From a bacterium (GTDB lineage: Bacteria; JACRDZ01; JAQUKH01): a stretch of 64,000 nt of DNA. The notes under the pieces are model-generated. The model was not told where the DNA came from. It did not search any database and worked only from the letters and a program-made list of their open reading frames with translations. The position numbers and the translations under genes are program-made. Each line of letters opens with the position of its first letter. Within the stretch, counting starts at the first letter, position 1. Below, piece by piece: positions 8,332 through 17,191 of this stretch. Location: assembly GCA_028719205.1 (NCBI GenBank), contig JAQUKH010000009.1:11082-75081 (forward strand), written 5' to 3'.

Positions 8332-9882
8332 ATGGTTATCGAAAGCAGTTTACCTTTATTTGCTATCTTTATTCCTTTATTGGGATCAATTGCGATTCCG
8401 ATATTAAGGGGGAAAATAGAGAAATATGTTAATCAATTTACTGTATTAATAACGGTCTTGACCTTTGCGATGGTTTTGCTGATGTATCCGGATATAGGCC
8501 GCGGGAATATTCTGGAGAAGAGCTTTAATTCAGGATTTAGTATTGGTTTTCTTTTTCAGGTAGACGCTTTAGGTTATTTTATTGGATTTATTTCCGCCTT
8601 TATCTGGATGCTGACAAGTTTTTATAGTATTGAGTACATGGCTAATAAAGGCAATTTACTGAGATATAATATGTTTTCTTTGCTTTCTCTTGCAGGTATG
8701 CTCGGAGTTGTTTTTACCGGGAATCTTTTTAGTTTGTATCTTGCGTTTGAATTATTGACGGTTGCGTCCTATGTTTTAATTATACAGGAAGAAAATTCTA
8801 AAGCCATGCGGGCAGGTATGATCTATCTTTTTATGGGGATCGCAGGCGGATTGATACTTTTATTTTCGATTTTAGCAACATACGCAATGGCGGGAACCGG
8901 AGATTTTACGGGTCTAGCCTCAAAATTATCAGGGAGCCCTTTATTACATTCTTTATTGCCATATGTTTTCTGGGGTTATATTATCGGTTTTGGAGTAAAG
9001 GCAGGCCTTTTCCCATTTCACGTATGGGTTCCTGAAGCATATTCCATAACGCCTTCTCCTTCATCTGCGCTTTTTGCCGGTGTAATGAAAAAAGCGGGGG
9101 CATATGGTATTTTACGCGCTATTTACAGTATTGTAGGGATGGATTTGCTTAGAGGTGAAACCATGCTGACAGTCTTGTTAGTTTTTTCACTGATAAGTAT
9201 ATTTTTAGGTTCTGCCATAGCTATATCACAAACAGAATTAAAAAAGATGCTTGCATATTCCAGTATCGCTCAGATCGGATATATTGTGTTGGGTTTTGCG
9301 CTCCTTACTCCAAGAGGCGCGACGGGCGGGACTTTACATATTTTAAATCACGCGTTAACAAAAAGTACTTTATTTTTAGCCGCAGGAAGTTTTATTTTTA
9401 AAAAAGGAATAGTAAATATAGCTGATCTGGAAGGAATAGGGAAAAAAATGCCTGTTACTACTGCCTGTTTCACTATTGCCGGCTTATCAATGATCGGATT
9501 TCCGCCTTTTTGTGGTTTTATCAGTAAATGGTTTCTGGCGTTAGGTTCATTGGATGTGGTGAATTATGGCTCATATAGTTTTTATGTCGGGGTGATTGCG
9601 TTAAGTACACTAATGCTTAGCAGTTTTATGAATCTGGTTTATTACGGGCCTGTTATTTATAAGGCATGGTTTGGAGGAGAAAATTCAGACAATCCTTCAC
9701 TGGAATACGCGGTGACTGATGAGGAATCAAAAATCGAGGATCCAAGTTTATATATGTTAATACCTTTAATTATTTTAACTGCCGGGATCGTGTGTTTTGG
9801 TATTTTTCCGCAGTTTCCTGTATCGTTCGTTCAAAAGATCGTAGATGGCTTTTTTTCTGCCGGAGGGTGTATAGTTAAATGA
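8332..9882 (+). CDS. Complex I-associated antiporter-like subunit 3 (MrpD type)
   Basis: Third extra antiporter-like subunit, with 516 residues and about 14 helices. Pump residues: Glu in LYLAFELLTVAS, Lys in IIGFGVKAGLFPFHVWVP, the KK pair in GVMKKAGAYG and Lys in GFISKWFLALG. A charged loop near 455-468 (TDEESKIED) precedes the last helix. A GGAG ribosome site precedes the ATG. The end overlaps the next gene by ATGA. It is closely similar to subunit 2, consistent with a local duplication. Confidence 0.88.
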   Translation: MVIESSLPLFAIFIPLLGSIAIPILRGKIEKYVNQFTVLITVLTFAMVLLMYPDIGRGNILEKSFNSGFSIGFLFQVDALGYFIGFISAFIWMLTSFYSIEYMANKGNLLRYNMFSLLSLAGMLGVVFTGNLFSLYLAFELLTVASYVLIIQEENSKAMRAGMIYLFMGIAGGLILLFSILATYAMAGTGDFTGLASKLSGSPLLHSLLPYVFWGYIIGFGVKAGLFPFHVWVPEAYSITPSPSSALFAGVMKKAGAYGILRAIYSIVGMDLLRGETMLTVLLVFSLISIFLGSAIAISQTELKKMLAYSSIAQIGYIVLGFALLTPRGATGGTLHILNHALTKSTLFLAAGSFIFKKGIVNIADLEGIGKKMPVTTACFTIAGLSMIGFPPFCGFISKWFLALGSLDVVNYGSYSFYVGVIALSTLMLSSFMNLVYYGPVIYKAWFGGENSDNPSLEYAVTDEESKIEDPSLYMLIPLIILTAGIVCFGIFPQFPVSFVQKIVDGFFSAGGCIVK

Positions 9883-12383
9883 TAGTACAATCAATAACTA
9901 ATCAAATGGGGTTGGAATCCGCTCTTCCGATATGGATAATTCTGGTTCCGATATTAACGGCGTTTATAAGTATATTTGTCGCAAGGTTCAGCGAAGTTAT
10001 GCGTAAATTTGTTGTTATAGGCGGATCTGTCCTGGATTTTATTCTTGTCTTATTAATGGGCAAACCTGTTTTATCCGGAGGCGGGATAGCAATTTCAATG
10101 CCTTGGATGGAAAGATTTAATCTGGGATTCCGGGTGGATCATATTGGTTATTTAATGGTGCTTTTAGTAAGTTTTGTCTGGCTGTTGGCCACGATTTATG
10201 GCCAGGGTTATTTTAAAAAGGAAGACAAAGGCGCCCGTTATGACTTTTTCAGTTTGATTACAATGTCAATGAACCTGGGGGTTATGCTTGCGGGAGATTT
10301 CCTCACTTTGTTCATATTTTTTGAAGGGCTGGTAATATTTCCTTACAGTATGATAGCTCACAAGGGTGATGACAAATCGATTAAAGGCGCGAATTTTTAT
10401 CTTTATGTTGGTGTTGTTACAGGTTTGATGCTGTTAGGCGGAATGATCATGCTGAACTATTTTACCGGAAGCCTGGATATAATCAGCCAGGGCGCGAAAT
10501 TAAGCAGTATTCCGAATCAGGCAAAATATATTATAGCCTTCTTAATGATTGCTGGTTTTGGCGGAAAGGCCGCATTGTTCGGCGAACATATCTGGGTTCC
10601 CAGGATGTATCCGAATACATTAAGCATTACAGCCTGCTTATCAAGCGGCGCGATGATCAAGGCGGGGGCATATGGAATATTCAGGGTTTTAAACTTAATT
10701 TATAGCGGATTTGACAGTAATTTGCTTACGCAGGAAAATATAGGTTATGTGTTGATCATGGTTGGTGTCGTGACAATGTTTTTAGGTGTTTTAAACGCGC
10801 TGATCAGCAGTGATTCGCAGGAAATGCTGGGGTACCATAGCGTAAGCCAGATGGGTTATATCATGATGGGTTTAGGCTGTGCGGCTTATATGGGGAAAGA
10901 CGGGGCAATGGGATTGTCGGGCGCGATATATCATATTGTAAATCACAGCCTTTTTAAGGCAAGTTTGTTTTTATGCGTAGGCGCGGTGTATTACGCCACA
11001 GGCGAACAGGACATGTATAAATCAGGCGGATTATTTAAAAAAATGCCTTTGACCGCGATCTGTCTGTTAATAGCTGTACTGGGTATTTCGGGGGTGCCGG
11101 GCTTTAACGGTTTTGCCAGTAAAACATTATTACATCATTCCATTTTAGAAGCGTATGAACATTCCGCGCTTTATTTTGGCAAGCCTGATATTATGCTGCG
11201 ATTAGCGGAAATAATTTTTGTTTTAACCGCGGCAGGGACATTCGCTTCAAATATTAAGCTGTTCATTTTAGTATTTTTAGGTAAAGAGAAAGAGGTATCG
11301 AAAGACGCGAAAGAAGTACCTGTTTTAATGAAGATAAGCTTAATAGGTTTTTCAGCTGTAATAATATTTTTAGGATTATTCCCAAATTGGCTTTTAGAGC
11401 ATATAATCGGGCCGGGCCTCAGTGCTTATGGATATGATCCTTCATCTCACGCGTACCATCTGATTTATAATATTCATGCAAGCGATATCCACTCTACTTT
11501 GCCTATCTTGTATGAACCGTTGACAAAGGCGTTTTTTACGAGTTCAGCTGTTCTTCATAATTTATTGCCCGGCGCTACAGCTATATTTTTTGGAGGTATG
11601 TATTTTATATTAGGAATGCGGTTTGGATGGTTTCATGTTTATGTTACGGAAAAATTTACCGTGGAGTTTTATTACAGAAAAGTTTTTGACGGTTTCAAAT
11701 ATTTTTGTGTAAAGCCGTGCGTTATTTTTGCCATGTGGGTCAGAGAGTTGATTTCTGTTTTGATGGTTTATATCTGGGTGCCCGGAAGCCATGAAGGAAT
11801 TTTCATAAAACGTCCTGCGCCTAAAGCAAAAGGTTTAGAACTTTTTAGCGACGCGGAAACCAAATTCAATCTGGTTTATGATGAGAAGGATAAGCAGCAG
11901 CCAGGCGCGCTGGATATGCTGGCGCGTGTAGAAGGCGGAACAAATGGCCAGAAAAGGCCGGGAGCGTGGGAAGTGTTTGGAAGGGCGGATACAAATTACG
12001 ATAACATGCTTGGCGGGGCTATTCAAAGACAGGGAGGTTTGTGGAGGATTTTTGGCAGTACTGATATGACATATGATACGATTTTAGATCGTGTTATTGC
12101 CGCTATCGTAGGTTTAGAAGAAATACCGATTTCGAGAATTGAAGAAGTAAAAGTTTTAGAAAAGCTGCCTGGAGAGGATTTGGTGGCGAATTATTATATA
12201 TTCTGTGACGCGAATAAATCAGTAGATATGAATGTTATTGATGGTTTTGTAAATTATATAGCGGATATGACAAGCGGGCTGGGCAGTATATTAAGGAAAT
12301 TACAGACGGGCAGAGTTTCAAGTTACGCGTACAGTTTTGTTTTGGGCGCGGTAGTTTTAATGGCTGTATTATTGTTGAGATAG
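9879..12383 (+). CDS. NuoL-position antiporter-like subunit with long repeat-containing C-terminal extension
   Basis: 834 residues, against about 610-660 for ordinary NuoL. Residues 1 to about 500 are an antiporter domain that looks MrpD-like: Glu in LFIFFEGLVIF, Lys in AGFGGKAALFGEHIWVP, and Lys in GAMIKAGAYG. The last 40 residues (about 795-834) look like the NuoL end, with RKLQTGRVSSYAYSF before a final helix. This is the segment that anchors the long lateral helix in NuoL. Between them is an insert containing four tandem units of about 19-25 residues (about 652-743), of which the third and fourth share W-x2-FG-x2-D-x2-YD. The protein therefore seems to replace canonical NuoL. It overlaps its upstream neighbour by 4 bases. 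Confidence 0.86.
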   Translation: MIVQSITNQMGLESALPIWIILVPILTAFISIFVARFSEVMRKFVVIGGSVLDFILVLLMGKPVLSGGGIAISMPWMERFNLGFRVDHIGYLMVLLVSFVWLLATIYGQGYFKKEDKGARYDFFSLITMSMNLGVMLAGDFLTLFIFFEGLVIFPYSMIAHKGDDKSIKGANFYLYVGVVTGLMLLGGMIMLNYFTGSLDIISQGAKLSSIPNQAKYIIAFLMIAGFGGKAALFGEHIWVPRMYPNTLSITACLSSGAMIKAGAYGIFRVLNLIYSGFDSNLLTQENIGYVLIMVGVVTMFLGVLNALISSDSQEMLGYHSVSQMGYIMMGLGCAAYMGKDGAMGLSGAIYHIVNHSLFKASLFLCVGAVYYATGEQDMYKSGGLFKKMPLTAICLLIAVLGISGVPGFNGFASKTLLHHSILEAYEHSALYFGKPDIMLRLAEIIFVLTAAGTFASNIKLFILVFLGKEKEVSKDAKEVPVLMKISLIGFSAVIIFLGLFPNWLLEHIIGPGLSAYGYDPSSHAYHLIYNIHASDIHSTLPILYEPLTKAFFTSSAVLHNLLPGATAIFFGGMYFILGMRFGWFHVYVTEKFTVEFYYRKVFDGFKYFCVKPCVIFAMWVRELISVLMVYIWVPGSHEGIFIKRPAPKAKGLELFSDAETKFNLVYDEKDKQQPGALDMLARVEGGTNGQKRPGAWEVFGRADTNYDNMLGGAIQRQGGLWRIFGSTDMTYDTILDRVIAAIVGLEEIPISRIEEVKVLEKLPGEDLVANYYIFCDANKSVDMNVIDGFVNYIADMTSGLGSILRKLQTGRVSSYAYSFVLGAVVLMAVLLLR

Positions 12384-12390
12384 GAGAAAT

Positions 12391-13926
12391 ATGTTTCCAA
12401 TTTTGTCAATTTTAACTTTTTTACCTCTTGCAGGCGCGTGTCTGGTTCTTCTCTTTATCCCTAAAGATAAAGAAGAGCTGATCAGAAAAATTACATTAGT
12501 AATTTCACTTGTGGAATTAATTTTGGCAGTATTCCTTGTTTATGAATTTAATCCGGGAAAGATCGAAATGCAATTTGTGGAAAAATTGCCGTGGATCCCG
12601 TCGGTAGGCATTGAATATTTTATGGGTGTAGACGGAATAAGTGTTTTGATCATTCTTTTGACTGCTATTTTAACGTCGGTTTCCATCCTTGCCTCTTGGA
12701 CCTCGATTAAAAACAGAGTTAGAGAATTTTATCCTTTACTTCTTTTTATTGAAACTGCTGTAATAGGTTCACTGGCTTCATTAGATTTTGTGCTTTTTTA
12801 TATTTTCTGGGAAATTATGCTTATTCCGATGTTTTTCCTGATCGGCGTTTGGGGTGGAGAGAATAGGCTGTACGCGGCTGTAAAGTTTTTCCTTTTTACC
12901 TTGTTTGGCAGCGTATTAATGCTTGTAGGTATTTTGGCTTTATATTTTAAATTTTATGAATTGACCGGTGGGGCATTAGGTGGCGGTGAATTAACTTTTA
13001 ATATTTTAAAATTAAGATCTGTTTCTTATCCGATTAATTTTCAGCTTTGGGTATTCGCGGCATTTTTTGTGGGATGGGCGATCAAAATACCGATGTTTCC
13101 ATTCCATACATGGCTTCCGGATGCCCATGTACAGGCTCCGACCGCGGGGAGTATTATTCTTGCGGGTGTTTTATTAAAGATGGGAGCATATGGATTTTTA
13201 CGTTTCAGTTTACCTTTATTCCCATATGCGAGCCATGCCTTTGCGCCTTTGGTCGGGATCTTAGCGGTTATCGCGATAATATATGGGGCATTTCTGGCTA
13301 TTTCTCAAAAGGATATGAAAAAACTGGTGGCATATTCCAGTGTCAGCCATATGGGTTTTATAGTATTGGGAATTTTTTCATTCAGTCAATTCGGTCTGGA
13401 GGGGGCAATACTTCAATTATTTAATCATGGTGTTACTACCGGGGCATTATTTTTGTGTGTTGGTTTGCTTTATGACCGCGCGCATACAAAACAGATAGAG
13501 GATTTTGGGGGATTATCTAAACAGGTTCCGATATTTACTTTTTTCTTCACTTTGTTCCTGCTGGCTTCAATGGGGGTGCCGGCCCTTTCAGGTTTTATGG
13601 GGGAATTTTTGATACTGACCGGGGCGGTAAAAAATAATGTTATTCTTCATAATGGATTATATAGATTTTTTGGTGTTTTTGCGGTAGCGGGTATTCCTTT
13701 AGGCGCGGCTTATTCCTTGTGGTTGTATCAGCGAGTAATGCTGGGGCATAAGGTAAATCCTAAACATGTTAATATGCTTGACCTGAATCTTAGGGAGGGC
13801 ATATGCCTGGCAACACTTGCAATATTTGTTATCTGGATCGGTGTTTATCCTGATCCATTTTTAAGGATTTTTCGCGTTGCCGCTGAACAAATTGTTTTAC
13901 AGGCAGGAAAGGCTGGAGGTATTTAG
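12391..13926 (+). CDS. nuoM: NADH-quinone oxidoreductase subunit M
   Basis: Canonical proton-pumping subunit of 511 residues. Diagnostic NuoM stretches are GVDGISVLIILLTA (about 76-89), the helix-5 Glu in FYIFWEIMLIPMFF, the helix-7 Lys in GWAIKIPMFPFHTWLPDAH, and the helix-8 block IILAGVLLKMGAYGFLR. These are clearly NuoM rather than MrpD, unlike the four genes before it. A GGAG site precedes the ATG. Confidence 0.94.
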   Translation: MFPILSILTFLPLAGACLVLLFIPKDKEELIRKITLVISLVELILAVFLVYEFNPGKIEMQFVEKLPWIPSVGIEYFMGVDGISVLIILLTAILTSVSILASWTSIKNRVREFYPLLLFIETAVIGSLASLDFVLFYIFWEIMLIPMFFLIGVWGGENRLYAAVKFFLFTLFGSVLMLVGILALYFKFYELTGGALGGGELTFNILKLRSVSYPINFQLWVFAAFFVGWAIKIPMFPFHTWLPDAHVQAPTAGSIILAGVLLKMGAYGFLRFSLPLFPYASHAFAPLVGILAVIAIIYGAFLAISQKDMKKLVAYSSVSHMGFIVLGIFSFSQFGLEGAILQLFNHGVTTGALFLCVGLLYDRAHTKQIEDFGGLSKQVPIFTFFFTLFLLASMGVPALSGFMGEFLILTGAVKNNVILHNGLYRFFGVFAVAGIPLGAAYSLWLYQRVMLGHKVNPKHVNMLDLNLREGICLATLAIFVIWIGVYPDPFLRIFRVAAEQIVLQAGKAGGI

Positions 13927-13931
13927 TTTTT

Positions 13932-15389
13932 ATGGAACAATTAAATTATTTGAGTTTATTACCGGAAATAGTTATTATTTTGGCAGGAATACTGGTTATT
14001 GCTGCTGATCTTATAATAGATAAGAAGGATAATATTATCAGCGAAGTGATCTCCGTACTTGGATTAATTATTGCGCTTTTTTTAACAGGCAATCAATTCT
14101 TAAATCCGGAGATCATATCTCAGAATAATATGCTGATATCTGATTCCTATGCTGTGTTTTTTAAGGTAGCTCTGATCATACTTTCTTTAATGGTCATTTT
14201 AATCTCATCACATCATATCAGAGAACGCGGTATTACTCATCGGGCTGAATATTTTACTTTTATTCTTTTCGCCACAGTAGGTATGATGATTATGGCCGGA
14301 AGTTTGGATCTTGTAACTGTTTATGTCGGACTGGAGTTAATGGCAATTTCCATATATATTCTTGTCGGGATTTCCAGGACGGAATTCCTTTCAAATGAGG
14401 CAGCGTTAAAGTATTTTCTTTTAGGCCTGTTAGCTACCGCTTTTCTGCTTTACGGGATCTCGTTCACTTATGGAATGTTCGGGACAACTAATCTGGTTGT
14501 AATTAAAAACTTTTTGCAAAATAATACAACTGCTAACAGCGGTTATATACTGGTTTTGGTTTTTCTTGTAATAGCGTTTGGTTTTAAGGTTGCGGCTGTT
14601 CCCTTTCATATGTGGACCCCTGACGCGTATGAGGGCGCGATGACTCCGGTTACCGGTTTTATGTCTGTCGGCCCGAAATTGGCCGCGTTCGCGGTGTTAG
14701 GCAGGGTTTTTGTTTATAGCTTATTGACATTAAAGGCTGAATGGACGCTTATTTTGACTATTGTTTCAATATTAACTATGACTGTGGGAAATGTGGTTGC
14801 GATCGCGCAGACTAATATAAAAAGAATGCTGGCTTATTCCAGTATTGCCCACGCGGGTTATTGCTTAATGGGGCTTGTGGCGGCAGGCGGGTTGGCGGGA
14901 AGCCTGGGATTGCAGTCAGTTCTTTTTTACCTGAGCGGGTATCTTTTTATGAATGTAGGCGCGTTCTCTATTATAATATTTTTAAATAAGAAAGGTATTT
15001 CAGGATCTGAGCTGGATGATTTTTCAGGTTTAAATGAACGCTATCCCGGTATCGCGTTAATGATGAGTGTTATTTTGCTTTCTCTGGCGGGGGTACCGCC
15101 GACGACGGGCTTTGCCGGAAAATTGTATGTTTTTATGGCCGCGGTAAAATCAAAATATATGTTTTTAGCGGTTATAGGTGTGCTCAATAGCGTAATTGCT
15201 TTATATTATTATCTTAGAATAATTGTTTATATGTATATGAAAAAACCTGCTGACCTGAAAGAGGAGACTAATAGGTCTGTGCCGTTATTATTAGTGTTAG
15301 GAATCGCGGTAGTTGCGATTTTGGTGCTTGGTATTTATCCTGAACCGGTACTAAATTTTGCAAAATCGGCTGCTGGAGGTATGTTTTAA
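13932..15389 (+). CDS. nuoN: NADH-quinone oxidoreductase subunit N
   Basis: Canonical pump subunit nearest the quinone end, with 485 residues. Seen are the helix-5 Glu (TVYVGLELMAIS), the helix-7 Lys (FGFKVAAVPFHMWTPDAYEG), PVTGFMSVGPKLAAF with the helix-8 Lys, and the C-terminal block GVPPTTGFAGKLYVF. Its stop directly abuts the nuoE start. In many genomes nuoN ends the operon; here the NADH-input genes follow. Confidence 0.94.
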   Translation: MEQLNYLSLLPEIVIILAGILVIAADLIIDKKDNIISEVISVLGLIIALFLTGNQFLNPEIISQNNMLISDSYAVFFKVALIILSLMVILISSHHIRERGITHRAEYFTFILFATVGMMIMAGSLDLVTVYVGLELMAISIYILVGISRTEFLSNEAALKYFLLGLLATAFLLYGISFTYGMFGTTNLVVIKNFLQNNTTANSGYILVLVFLVIAFGFKVAAVPFHMWTPDAYEGAMTPVTGFMSVGPKLAAFAVLGRVFVYSLLTLKAEWTLILTIVSILTMTVGNVVAIAQTNIKRMLAYSSIAHAGYCLMGLVAAGGLAGSLGLQSVLFYLSGYLFMNVGAFSIIIFLNKKGISGSELDDFSGLNERYPGIALMMSVILLSLAGVPPTTGFAGKLYVFMAAVKSKYMFLAVIGVLNSVIALYYYLRIIVYMYMKKPADLKEETNRSVPLLLVLGIAVVAILVLGIYPEPVLNFAKSAAGGMF

Positions 15390-15857
15390 ATGGAACTTTC
15401 ACCTAAACTTATAAAAGAAATAAATGAGTTAGCGGATGCATGCCCGAATAAAAAAGGGGCCTTGCTTCCGGTTCTATATTTGGTTCAGAAAGAATATGGT
15501 TTTCTTTCAGAGAGCATTTTAAAGGATATAGCTTTTATTTTAAATATACCGGAGGTTTTTGTTTTTGGCGTGACGACTTTTTATACAATGTTCCATACAA
15601 GTGAGCAGGCTAAAAATATTATTTCAGTTTGTACAAATATAACCTGCTCATTATTAGGGAGCGAACATATTATTAAGACATTAGAAAATATCTTAAAGAT
15701 AAAGCCGGGTGAGATGACAAAAGACAAAAAGTTCAGTTTGAACCTGGTGGAATGTTTGGGTTCCTGCGGAACTGCGCCTGTTATGATGGTAAATGGGGAC
15801 CTTCATGAGAATCTTACAGAAGAAAAAATAAAGAGAATTTTAGATACATATAAATGA
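15390..15857 (+). CDS. nuoE: NADH-quinone oxidoreductase subunit E (first copy)
   Basis: 24-kDa thioredoxin-fold subunit that holds the [2Fe-2S] cluster N1a beside NuoF. It has 155 residues. Ligands are visible as Cys-x4-Cys in CTNITCSLLGSE and Cys-x3-Cys in CLGSCGTAPVMMVNG. The ATG immediately follows the nuoN stop, so translation is probably coupled. A second, more HydC-like copy lies at 23,058. Confidence 0.93.
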   Translation: MELSPKLIKEINELADACPNKKGALLPVLYLVQKEYGFLSESILKDIAFILNIPEVFVFGVTTFYTMFHTSEQAKNIISVCTNITCSLLGSEHIIKTLENILKIKPGEMTKDKKFSLNLVECLGSCGTAPVMMVNGDLHENLTEEKIKRILDTYK

Positions 15858-15875
15858 TCAATTGTGGAGATATAA

Positions 15876-17150
15876 ATGGATTATCCTAGTATAACTTTGC
15901 GGAATATTAAAGAGCCTGATTCACATAAAATAAATACTTATTTAAAATCGGGCGGATATAAAGGATTAACACGTGTTTTGGATGATATGGTTCCGGAAGA
16001 GGTTATTGGAAGCATAAAACGTTCAGGGCTGCGCGGCCGCGGCGGAGCTTCATTTCCTACCGGGTTGAAATGGGAGTTTGCCCGCAGGGACAGGAATTTC
16101 CCGAAATATATTGTATGTAATGCGGATGAGGGCGAGCCGGGAACGTTTAAAGACAGGATCCTTATTGAAAAAGATCCGTTCGCGATCATTGAAGGAATGA
16201 CGATAGCGGGTTTTTCAGTGGGAGCTGAAAAGGGATATATTTATATAAGAGGTGAATATGTTAAAGGGGCGGAGATCCTGAGAAAGGCGATAAAAGAAGC
16301 AAAGGAAAAAAATTTTCTCGGGAAAAATATCCAGGGGAAAGATTTTAATTTTGACTTGGATGTTTATATGGGCGCAGGGTCATATATCTGCGGTGAAGAG
16401 ACCGCCTTGATCGAATCTCTGGAGGGTAATGTGGGATATTCTCGTATTAAACCGCCTTTTCCGATAAATGTCGGATTATGGGATAAGCCTACAGTATTGA
16501 ATAATGTTGAGACATTTTCTCTGGTCGCCCCGATCATTGTTAACGGCGATGAATGGTTCTCGAATATAGGCGCCCGTGATTTTCCCGGCACAATGATATA
16601 TTCTTTGAGCGGGCATGTAAATAAACCGGGACTGTATGAACTTCCGACAGGGATAAATTTAAAAACTATTATTTATGAGTTTGGCGGAGGTATAAAAGAC
16701 GGTAAAAAATTGAAGGCGGTTTTTCCCGGAGGCCTTTCTTCCGGATGTTTAAATGAAAATGAAATTGATATCCCGATGGACCATAAAGCGCTGGCAAAAG
16801 TGGGCAGCATGTTAGGTTCGGGCGCGATAATAGTAATTAATGATGAAACTTGTATGGTAGAGATCGCACGCCGGGGAATGAAATTTTTCAGGCATGAGTC
16901 TTGCGGCAAATGTGTGCCATGCCGTGAAGGGACATTTTGGATCTCAAAGATAATGTTACGGATCGTGAATGGAGAGGGGAAAAAAGAAGATCTGGATCTG
17001 ATTAAGGACCTTGGACAGGGTATGAAAACCGCGGCGTTTTGCGGGTTGGGCTTAGCAGCGGCAAATCCTGTTTTAAGTATTATAAAGAATTTCCCTAAGG
17101 ATTTTGAATCGCATATTAATGATAAGAAATGCGCGTATAATAATAAGTGA
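15876..17150 (+). CDS. nuoF: NADH-quinone oxidoreductase subunit F (first copy)
   Basis: Flavoprotein that oxidises NADH with FMN and passes electrons to cluster N3. The 424 residues contain the glycine-rich NADH/FMN region GLRGRGGASFPTGLKW, the FMN-contact block NADEGEPGTFKDR, GAGSYICGEETALIESLEG, and the [4Fe-4S] motif ESCGKCVPCREG with the fourth Cys in AAFCGLG. It is short-form, without extra N- or C-terminal domains, unlike the second copy at 23,564. A GGAG site lies before the ATG. Confidence 0.95.
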   Translation: MDYPSITLRNIKEPDSHKINTYLKSGGYKGLTRVLDDMVPEEVIGSIKRSGLRGRGGASFPTGLKWEFARRDRNFPKYIVCNADEGEPGTFKDRILIEKDPFAIIEGMTIAGFSVGAEKGYIYIRGEYVKGAEILRKAIKEAKEKNFLGKNIQGKDFNFDLDVYMGAGSYICGEETALIESLEGNVGYSRIKPPFPINVGLWDKPTVLNNVETFSLVAPIIVNGDEWFSNIGARDFPGTMIYSLSGHVNKPGLYELPTGINLKTIIYEFGGGIKDGKKLKAVFPGGLSSGCLNENEIDIPMDHKALAKVGSMLGSGAIIVINDETCMVEIARRGMKFFRHESCGKCVPCREGTFWISKIMLRIVNGEGKKEDLDLIKDLGQGMKTAAFCGLGLAAANPVLSIIKNFPKDFESHINDKKCAYNNK

Positions 17151-17191
17151 ATAGCCGTTTGTGAATAGTAGAAAGAAAAATAGGAAGGATT

